64,000 nt of DNA. Source: Alistipes sp. (GTDB lineage Bacteria; Bacteroidota; Bacteroidia; Bacteroidales; Rikenellaceae). Made by a program: the position numbers and the translations under genes. Positions 57,457-64,000 of the stretch are shown here, one piece after another. The stretch lies in contig JAIDUZ010000056.1 of NCBI GenBank assembly GCA_029059935.1, positions 1-64,000 of the forward strand, read 5' to 3'. Under the pieces are notes generated by a model. That model was not told the DNA's origin. It saw only the letters and a program-made list of their open reading frames with translations, and did no database searches. The stretch's first letter is position 1; each line of letters starts with the position of its first letter.

Positions 57457-59193
57457 ATGCAGATGTCCAACCTCAGAAAGATGACCGCCGCGGAGATAAC
57501 CGCCGCGGAAGCGCGCGGCGCCACGGCGGAAGAGTGGTCGCAGGTGACGGTGGCCAACGACTTCACCCCCTCGCAACTGCTGCAATGCCGGCTGGAAGGG
57601 CGCGTGGAGATAGGCTCCGGTGCGCGCATCCATCGTTCGACGGTCCGCAACTACCGCCTCGGAGCGGGCACCCTTGTGGAAGGGGTGACGGCGCTGGAAT
57701 GCCGCGGCCGCAGCACCTTCGGCAACGCCACGCAGGTGGCGACGATGAACGAATGCGGCGGCCGCACGGTGAAAATCACCGACCGGACGTCGGCCCAGAC
57801 GGCCTATCTGGCGGCGGTATACCGTCATCGCCCGCAACTGATCGCCGCCCTGGAGAAGATGGCCGACGACCATGCCGAAGCGCGGGCGGACGAACAAGGC
57901 GAGACGGGCCGCGACTGCCGCATTATAGGCGCGCGCTTCGTACGCGAGATGCGCCTGGGCGACAACGTGACGATAGACGGCGCCTCGCTGCTGGAAAACG
58001 GCACCCTCTGCGCCGGCACACAAATCGGTGTCGACGTCAAGGCCCGCGACTTCATAACGGCCGAAAACGCCCGGATAGACAACGGCGCGACCATAGAACG
58101 CTGCTTCGTGGGCGAGAACTGCCGTCTGGACAAAGGCTTCACGGCCGTCGATTCGCTCTTCTTTGCCAACTCGCACTGCGAAAACGGCGAGGCCGCCTCG
58201 ATTTTTGCGGGTCCCTACACGGTTTCGCACCACAAGTCGTCGCTGCTTATTGCGGGGATGTTCTCCTTCTTCAACGCCGGCAGCGGCTCGAACCAGAGCA
58301 ACCACCTGTTCAAGAGCGGCGCCGTACACCAGTCGGCGCACCTGCGGGGCTGCAAGTTCGCGAGCGGCGCCTACATCATGTCGCCGGCCGTAGAAGGAGC
58401 CTTCACCATGGTGCTGGGCCACCATGCCGACCACCACGACACGGCGGCGTTCCCCTACTCCTATCTGATAGAAAAAGAGGGGCGCTCGATGCTGATGCCC
58501 GGCGCCAACCTGACGAGCTACGGCACGGTGCGCGACGTGGAGAAGTGGCCTGCGCGCGACCGCCGCACGGTGGGCCGCGACGTGATAGACTTCGCCGAAT
58601 ACAACCCCTACACGACGGGGGCCATGCTACGGGCCGTAGACACGCTCCACGCCCTGCAAGAAAAAGACCCCTCGGCCACGCAATACAACCATGGCAAGAC
58701 CGTCATCCGCTCGACGGCCCTGGCGCGCGGACTGAAACTCTACAACAAAGCCATCGTGGCGGCGCTGGGCGCCATGCTCGACGGCGGAGCCCCGAACGAC
58801 CGCTACGACGGCACGGGCCGCTGGCTGGACGTGGCGGGCCAATACATCACCAAACGGGAGACGGAAGCCATCATGGCCGACATCGAAGCGGGCCGCCTGC
58901 GGAGTTTCGAAGAGGCGGACAACCGGTTCCGGGTATTCCATGTCCACTATGCCGAATATGCCCGCAGCTGGGCCGAAGGAATCTATGCCTCGCTGCTGGG
59001 GCATGCGCCGACGGCCGAAGAGATGGCCGACGCCATTGCGGCGGGCCGCACCGCCCACGAAGCGATGCGCCGCACGACCGACGCCGACCGCGACCGCGAC
59101 TGCGCCCCGGAACTGGCCGTGAGCTACGGACTGGACAGCGACGACCCGGAAGAGATAGGGGCCGACTACCGGGCCGTGAGAGGATTAAAATAA
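57457..59193 (+). CDS. DUF4954-like protein (hexapeptide/left-handed beta-helix)
   Basis: Repeated IDxGxxIxxxxVGENCRLDKGF-type hexapeptide pattern; HHKSSLLIAGMFSFFNAGSGSNQSNHLFKSGAVHQ. Confidence 0.8.
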   Translation: MQMSNLRKMTAAEITAAEARGATAEEWSQVTVANDFTPSQLLQCRLEGRVEIGSGARIHRSTVRNYRLGAGTLVEGVTALECRGRSTFGNATQVATMNECGGRTVKITDRTSAQTAYLAAVYRHRPQLIAALEKMADDHAEARADEQGETGRDCRIIGARFVREMRLGDNVTIDGASLLENGTLCAGTQIGVDVKARDFITAENARIDNGATIERCFVGENCRLDKGFTAVDSLFFANSHCENGEAASIFAGPYTVSHHKSSLLIAGMFSFFNAGSGSNQSNHLFKSGAVHQSAHLRGCKFASGAYIMSPAVEGAFTMVLGHHADHHDTAAFPYSYLIEKEGRSMLMPGANLTSYGTVRDVEKWPARDRRTVGRDVIDFAEYNPYTTGAMLRAVDTLHALQEKDPSATQYNHGKTVIRSTALARGLKLYNKAIVAALGAMLDGGAPNDRYDGTGRWLDVAGQYITKRETEAIMADIEAGRLRSFEEADNRFRVFHVHYAEYARSWAEGIYASLLGHAPTAEEMADAIAAGRTAHEAMRRTTDADRDRDCAPELAVSYGLDSDDPEEIGADYRAVRGLK

Positions 59194-59201
59194 GACTGCC
59201 C

Positions 59202-60059
59202 ATGTATACCCAAAGCATCACGCGGAACCATCGCGCGGCGTTCATCCTGGTCATCGACGGCTCGGGATCGATGGCCGAGACGCTCCGTTTCCGCGGCCGC
59301 ACGACGACCAAGGCCGAAGCGGTGGCGGCCGTAGCCAACGACCTGCTGTTCGAACTCCTCGAACGGGCCCGCCGTGACGACGGCGTACGCGACTACTACG
59401 ACCTGGCGGCGATAGGCTACTCGGGCGACGACGAAGTGGTGCCGCTGCTGCCCGGAGGCCGCAAGATGATGCGGGTGAGCGAACTGGCGGAGCTGGAGAT
59501 GCCCGTACGCACCGAGACCGTGGAACACCGCCTGCCCGACGGCTCGATCGCCCTGCGCGAGATACCCTCGCCGGCCTGGATAGAACCCCGTGCGGCGGGA
59601 CAGACGCCCATGTACCAGGCGCTGGCCGAAGCGCGCGACCTGGCGGCGGCCTGGTGCGCCCGGCGAGAGAACGCGGAGAGCTTCCCGCCTGTGATTTTCA
59701 ACATCACCGACGGAGAAGCGACCGACTGCGACGGGGACGAACTGCGCAGGGTGGCGGAACAGATACGCGCCCTCGGCACGGCCGACGGCAAGGCGCTGCT
59801 TATCAACATCCACCTGGCGGCCGACGAGAGCGGCCGCACGATATTCTTCCCCACCGAAGAAGAAGCCGGCTACCCCAACCGCTACGCCCGGCTGCTCTAC
59901 GACTGCTCCAGCCCGATGCCGGCGCTCTTCGACGCGGCGATCCGCGAAGTGAAAGGAGCCGGGGCGCTGCCGCCGTTCCGCGGCATGAGCTTCAACGCCT
60001 CGGCCACGGAACTCATCGCCATGCTGAGCATCGGCTCCATCAGCGTCAAAACCGAATAA
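59202..60059 (+). CDS. vWA-domain protein with intact MIDAS
   Basis: FILVIDGSGSMAET (DxSxS), QTPMYQAL, FNITDGEATD. Confidence 0.9.
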   Translation: MYTQSITRNHRAAFILVIDGSGSMAETLRFRGRTTTKAEAVAAVANDLLFELLERARRDDGVRDYYDLAAIGYSGDDEVVPLLPGGRKMMRVSELAELEMPVRTETVEHRLPDGSIALREIPSPAWIEPRAAGQTPMYQALAEARDLAAAWCARRENAESFPPVIFNITDGEATDCDGDELRRVAEQIRALGTADGKALLINIHLAADESGRTIFFPTEEEAGYPNRYARLLYDCSSPMPALFDAAIREVKGAGALPPFRGMSFNASATELIAMLSIGSISVKTE

Positions 60060-60061
60060 CG

Positions 60062-61042
60062 ATGATTCCCACCCTCCCGATATTCCTGCGGGCGCTGCTG
60101 ACGCCCGACCTCTCTTTCCGCACGCTGGCCGACGCCTGCGCCGAGACCGACGCCAAGGGAGTGCCCTGTCTGATGCGCACAACGCGCTTTGCCGAAGCCC
60201 GCATCCGCTGGCAGGGATGTTGCTGGCTGCTCTCCATGCCGCTGACCCCGGCGGCCCTGCCGCACATCGAACGCACGGTGCTGGCAGTCAAACGCCTCAA
60301 CACGCCGGCCCTGACCGACTACCGCATACTGCCGAACGAACTGCGCTGGACGGACGCTGCGGGAGAAGAACGGACGTGCGACCTGGTGCTCCAACGCCTG
60401 CCCGAGGGGTGCGACTTTGCGGAAGCGCTCCTCCGGGAAAACCGCGGCACGCTGCTGCAAGCGCTCGACACGCTTGAAAAGGAACTGGCCGGACTGGACT
60501 TTGCGCACAACGGACTCAAGGCGGAGAACCTGCGCTGGAGCGGCGGCCGTTTCGTACCGCTGCGCTACCATGATGCGCAAATCGGCGGCGACCGCCGCCG
60601 CGACGCCGAAGCCCTCGAAACCCTGCGGCGCCGGATAGCGGAACAAGGCGAAACATCGGCGGCCCACGACGTGGCGGCGCCCTACGAACCGGTGCGGTCC
60701 CTGGAGGGACACCGCTGGACGAGCCACGTATTCGAGGGGCTGATCTGCGTGGAAGACGACACGGGATTCGGCTATGTGGACACGGACAACCGTCCGGTCA
60801 TCGCGTCGCACTATCTGTGGGCCGACGACTTCCACGAAGGACGCGCCGAAGTGGAGACCCCGACGGGCATGGGTCTGATAGACCGCGAAGGCAACTATGT
60901 AATCCGTCCCGAATACGAAATAGTGGACTACAAACCCGCCCGGAGCGTGGCATATGTCCGCAAGGGAGGCCGGTGGGCGCTGTTCGACTACCTGGGACGG
61001 CAGCAGACCGAATTCGGGGCGATAAACGAATGCGAACCATAA
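60062..61042 (+). CDS. Predicted pseudokinase with C-terminal WG repeats, related to 56285-57424
   Basis: HNGLKAENLRWSGGRFVPLRYHDA aligns to HGDLKPENLIVTPEGALVPIDSDA but lacks the catalytic Asp; FEGLICVEDDTGFGYVDTDNRPVIASHYLWADDFHEGRAEV WG repeats. Confidence 0.7.
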   Translation: MIPTLPIFLRALLTPDLSFRTLADACAETDAKGVPCLMRTTRFAEARIRWQGCCWLLSMPLTPAALPHIERTVLAVKRLNTPALTDYRILPNELRWTDAAGEERTCDLVLQRLPEGCDFAEALLRENRGTLLQALDTLEKELAGLDFAHNGLKAENLRWSGGRFVPLRYHDAQIGGDRRRDAEALETLRRRIAEQGETSAAHDVAAPYEPVRSLEGHRWTSHVFEGLICVEDDTGFGYVDTDNRPVIASHYLWADDFHEGRAEVETPTGMGLIDREGNYVIRPEYEIVDYKPARSVAYVRKGGRWALFDYLGRQQTEFGAINECEP

Positions 61043-61056
61043 AACCGACAGAAGAT

Positions 61057-61983
61057 ATGGAAATCGAAGAAGCAAAGGTACTCATCATCGGCAGCGGCCC
61101 TGCGGGCTACACCGCCGCCATCTATACGTCGCGCGCCAACCTGGGCCCGGTGCTCTACGAAGGCATCGAACCGGGCGGCCAGCTGACGACGACGACCGAA
61201 GTGGAGAACTTCCCGGGCTATCCCGAGGGCGTGGACGGCAACCAGCTGATGGCCGACCTGCGCAAGCAGGCCGAACGCTTCGGCGCCGACATCCGCACGG
61301 GCACGATCACGACGGCCGACCTTTCGTCGCGGCCGTTCCACATCGTGGTGGACGGCACGAAAGAGATACGGGCCGAGAGTCTGATCATCGCCACGGGGGC
61401 CACGGCCAAATACCTGGGGCTCCCCTCCGAGACGAAATACCGCGGCCAGGGCGTGAGCGCCTGCGCCACGTGCGACGGATTCTTCTACCGCAAGAAAGAC
61501 GTGGCCGTGGTGGGCGGCGGCGACACGGCGTGCGAAGAAGCGACCTACCTGGCGTCGCTCTGCCGCAAGGTCTACATGATTGTGCGCAAACCCTATCTGC
61601 GCGCCTCGAAAGCGATGCAGGAACGCGTATTCGCCACGCCGAACATCGAAGTGCTGTTCGAACACAACACGGCCGAAGTGCTGGGCGACGAGACGGGCGT
61701 GACGGGAGCCCTGCTGCGCAAGAACGACGGCTCGGAGACGAAGATCGACATCGCGGGCTTCTTCCTGGCCATCGGCCACCACCCGAACACGGAACTTTTC
61801 GCCGACCAACTGGAACTGGACGCCGAAGGCTACATCAAGGTGGAGGGCGGCTCGTCGAAGACCAACATCGAAGGCGTATTCGCGGCCGGCGACGTGAAAG
61901 ACCCCCACTACCGCCAAGCCATCACGGCGGCCGGCTCGGGCTGCGTGGCGGCGCTCGACTGCGAACGCTTCCTGCTGCGCTAA
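61057..61983 (+). CDS. trxB: Thioredoxin reductase (alternative in-frame ATG at 61030)
   Basis: VLIIGSGPAGYTAAIYTSRANL, CATCDGFFYRKKDVAVVGGGD. Confidence 0.95.
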   Translation: MEIEEAKVLIIGSGPAGYTAAIYTSRANLGPVLYEGIEPGGQLTTTTEVENFPGYPEGVDGNQLMADLRKQAERFGADIRTGTITTADLSSRPFHIVVDGTKEIRAESLIIATGATAKYLGLPSETKYRGQGVSACATCDGFFYRKKDVAVVGGGDTACEEATYLASLCRKVYMIVRKPYLRASKAMQERVFATPNIEVLFEHNTAEVLGDETGVTGALLRKNDGSETKIDIAGFFLAIGHHPNTELFADQLELDAEGYIKVEGGSSKTNIEGVFAAGDVKDPHYRQAITAAGSGCVAALDCERFLLR

Positions 61984-61995
61984 AATCCCGGAGCG

Positions 61996-62919
61996 TTGAG
62001 TTTCTCGGTGACGATACTGGGCTCGTCGTCGGCCAAGCCGACCGCAACGCGGCACCCGTCGGCGCAGGTGGTCAACGTACACGAGCAGCACTATCTGGTC
62101 GATGCGGGCGAAGGGACGCAGCGGCAGATGGCCCGGCTGGGCATCAACCCGCTGAAGCTGCGGGCCGTGTTCGTCTCGCACCTGCACGGAGACCATGTTT
62201 TCGGGCTATTCCCCCTGCTCTCGACGCTGGGACTCTACGGACGCCGCACGCCCCTGCCCATCTATGCGCCGGCGCCGTTCGGCGAGATGCTGGCCTGCCA
62301 CCTGCGCTACTTCGACAACGATCTGCCCTACGAAGCGGAGTGGCACGAAGTGCGGACGACGGAACACACGCTGCTCTTCGAAAACCGCACGCTGGAGGTG
62401 TGGAGCATCCCGTTGCGCCACCGTATCCCGACGGCCGGCTTTCTGTTCCGCGAAAAGGAGCCGCCGCTGAACGCAGACAAGTTCAAGATTGCGAAATACG
62501 GCCTTTCGATAGCCCAGATTGCGGCGGCGAAACGCGGCGAAGCGGTGACGCTCGACACGGGCGAGGTGCTGCCCAACGCCGAACTGACCTACCGGCCCTA
62601 CCGGCCCCGGACCTATGCCTACCTGTCGGACACGGCCTACTCGGCCAAGGCGGCGGAGCTGGTGCGGGGAGCCGACCTGCTCTACCATGAAGCGACCTAC
62701 GCGGCGGCCGAACGCAAGACGGCCCGCCAACGAGGCCACTCGACGACGGAAGATGCGGCGAAAGCGGCGCTGCGAGCCGGAGCCGGACGGCTGGTGATAG
62801 GCCACTATTCGTCGCGCTACAAAGATGAGCGGGTGCTGGTCGAAGAAGCCCGCAAACTTTTCCCGGAGACCTATCCGGCCACCGAAGGGACCGCCTTCAC
62901 GATAGAAAAACGCAGATGA
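61996..62919 (+). CDS. rnz: Ribonuclease Z (TTG start)
   Basis: ILGSSSAKPTATRHPSAQVV, DAGEGTQRQMARLGI, VSHLHGDHVFGLFPLLSTL, LSDTAY, GHYSSRY. Confidence 0.94.
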   Translation: MSFSVTILGSSSAKPTATRHPSAQVVNVHEQHYLVDAGEGTQRQMARLGINPLKLRAVFVSHLHGDHVFGLFPLLSTLGLYGRRTPLPIYAPAPFGEMLACHLRYFDNDLPYEAEWHEVRTTEHTLLFENRTLEVWSIPLRHRIPTAGFLFREKEPPLNADKFKIAKYGLSIAQIAAAKRGEAVTLDTGEVLPNAELTYRPYRPRTYAYLSDTAYSAKAAELVRGADLLYHEATYAAAERKTARQRGHSTTEDAAKAALRAGAGRLVIGHYSSRYKDERVLVEEARKLFPETYPATEGTAFTIEKRR

Positions 62920-63653
62920 CCAAAGCCGAAATACAACTTGTCCGCTCGCTGGCCGACAAACGGAGCCGCACGGAACACGGGCTCTTCGTGGCGGAGGGCG
63001 AGAAACTGATCGGCGAACTGCGCGGCTCGCCGCTGCGCATACGCAAGATATTCGCCCTGGAAGGCGTATTCGAAGGCCCCGAAGTGGAGACCGTGGCGCC
63101 GCGCGACATGGAACGCCTCTCGCTGCTGAAAACGGCCAACAACTCGCTGGCCCTGGTGGAGATACCCCGCTACGACCTTGAGTCGGTGCACGGGGCCGGC
63201 AAACTGACGCTGGCGCTCGACGAAGTACAGAACCCGGGTAACGTAGGCACCATCGTCCGCCTGGCCGACTGGTTCGGCATCGGCGACATCGTCTGCTCGC
63301 ACGGCACGGCCGACTGCTTCAACCCCAAGGTGGTGCAGGCGACGATGGGAGCCATCCTGCGCGTGCGGGTGCACTACACCGACCTGCCGCGCTTCCTCCA
63401 CGACGCGGCACAGCGCGGCACGCCGGTCTACGGCACGTTTCTGGAAGGCGAAAACATCTACGACGCGCCGCTGACGCGGGGCGGAATCGTGGTGATGGGC
63501 AACGAGGGCCGCGGCGTGACGCCGGAGACGGCCCGCACGGTGACCCATCGGCTGTTCATCCCGCCCTACCCCGCCGACCGCCGCGGCTCGGAGTCGCTCA
63601 ACGTAGCGATGGCCACGGGAATCGTCTGCTCCGAATTCCGGCGCCGCCGCTGA
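62916..63653 (+). CDS. SpoU/TrmH-family RNA methyltransferase
   Basis: LDEVQNPGNVGTIVRLADWFG, GNEGRGVTPETA, ESLNVAMATGIVCSEF; ATGA overlap with rnz. Confidence 0.93.
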   Translation: MTKAEIQLVRSLADKRSRTEHGLFVAEGEKLIGELRGSPLRIRKIFALEGVFEGPEVETVAPRDMERLSLLKTANNSLALVEIPRYDLESVHGAGKLTLALDEVQNPGNVGTIVRLADWFGIGDIVCSHGTADCFNPKVVQATMGAILRVRVHYTDLPRFLHDAAQRGTPVYGTFLEGENIYDAPLTRGGIVVMGNEGRGVTPETARTVTHRLFIPPYPADRRGSESLNVAMATGIVCSEFRRRR

Positions 63654-63849
63654 ACCCGGCGAACGGGGAGGAGCACGAAAGGCGGGCGGATGGAGAACGA
63701 AAGGTCCGGCACGCACAAAACGGCCCCGGAACCTGCGGCGAGCCGGCGAACGAAACGAACCGGCGCCATCGGGACGGGCGGAAAAGCGCGGAAGCAGGCG
63801 CCGCAAGCCCCGGACCGGAACGACCCGGCCGCAAAAACCGCCCGATAAA

Positions 63850-63881
63850 TTTGGCAATCCGCTTCCTACGCACTATTTTTG
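63850..63881 (+). promoter_or_regulatory. Canonical Bacteroidetes promoter upstream of pdxA
   Basis: TTTG (63850-63853)-N20-TATTTTTG (63874-63881). Confidence 0.75.
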
Positions 63882-63900
63882 TAATAATAAAGCAAACGAC

Positions 63901-64000
63901 ATGTCCGAACATAGACTCAAGATAGGCATCACGCAAGGCGACCCGAACGGCATAGGCTGGGAGGTGATTCTCAAAGCCCTGGCCGACACGCGCATGACCG
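63901..64000 (+). CDS. pdxA: 4-hydroxythreonine-4-phosphate dehydrogenase, N-terminus (truncated by window end)
   Basis: MSEHRLKIGITQGDPNGIGWEVILKALADTRMT. Confidence 0.85.
   Translation, partial: MSEHRLKIGITQGDPNGIGWEVILKALADTRMT

Noticed and set aside
56285-61042. Calling the kinase/vWA cluster an anti-phage or tellurite-resistance system
   Set aside because: No nuclease, TIR, NTPase effector, TerC/TerD or PP2C seen; kinase plus vWA alone does not justify the label.
1-64000. Transposases, integrases, phage genes, rRNA/tRNA genes
   Set aside because: None recognised in the six-frame translations or intergenic sequence; repeats reported here have no linked mobility gene in the window.

Overview
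The window is a GC-rich Bacteroidales-type chromosome segment. An Alistipes-like origin is inferred from TAnnTTTG promoters, SusC/SusD genes and gene content; it was not tested. (1) About 2.6-34.8 kb is a pectin/rhamnogalacturonan-I utilisation locus. It holds an SGNH acetylesterase-GH105 fusion, a PL11-like lyase, two GH28 enzymes, the L-rhamnose pathway (rhaB-rhaA-rhaT-rhaD) with an AraC regulator, SusC/SusD, a PL1-like pectate lyase, two large unassigned secreted proteins, GH106, GH105 and GH2. (2) The flanks are mostly housekeeping genes: valS, rnhA, an MsbA-like ABC exporter, ileS, a DksA/TraR-like protein, an outer-membrane barrel, a BlaR1/BlaI-like pair, an HhH protein, rpsU, a 5'-nucleotidase, a nucleoside kinase, gcvP, an SlyD-like PPIase, trxB, rnz, an RNA methylase and the start of pdxA. 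(3) Four clustered genes (56.3-61.0 kb) encode a kinase-WG protein, a DUF4954-like beta-helix protein, a vWA protein and a predicted pseudokinase-WG protein; this is the best candidate for an uncharacterised protein system. The strongest non-coding signal is a family of 7-bp-periodic (GTGAAAR)n arrays placed as inverted pairs at the edges of at least six intergenic regions, with private variants matched between the two arms. A second signal is a pair of nested hairpins upstream of ileS that share an architecture and have compensatory stem differences, one of them inside a 17-bp perfect inverted repeat. No rRNA, tRNA, CRISPR array, transposase or phage gene was recognised.
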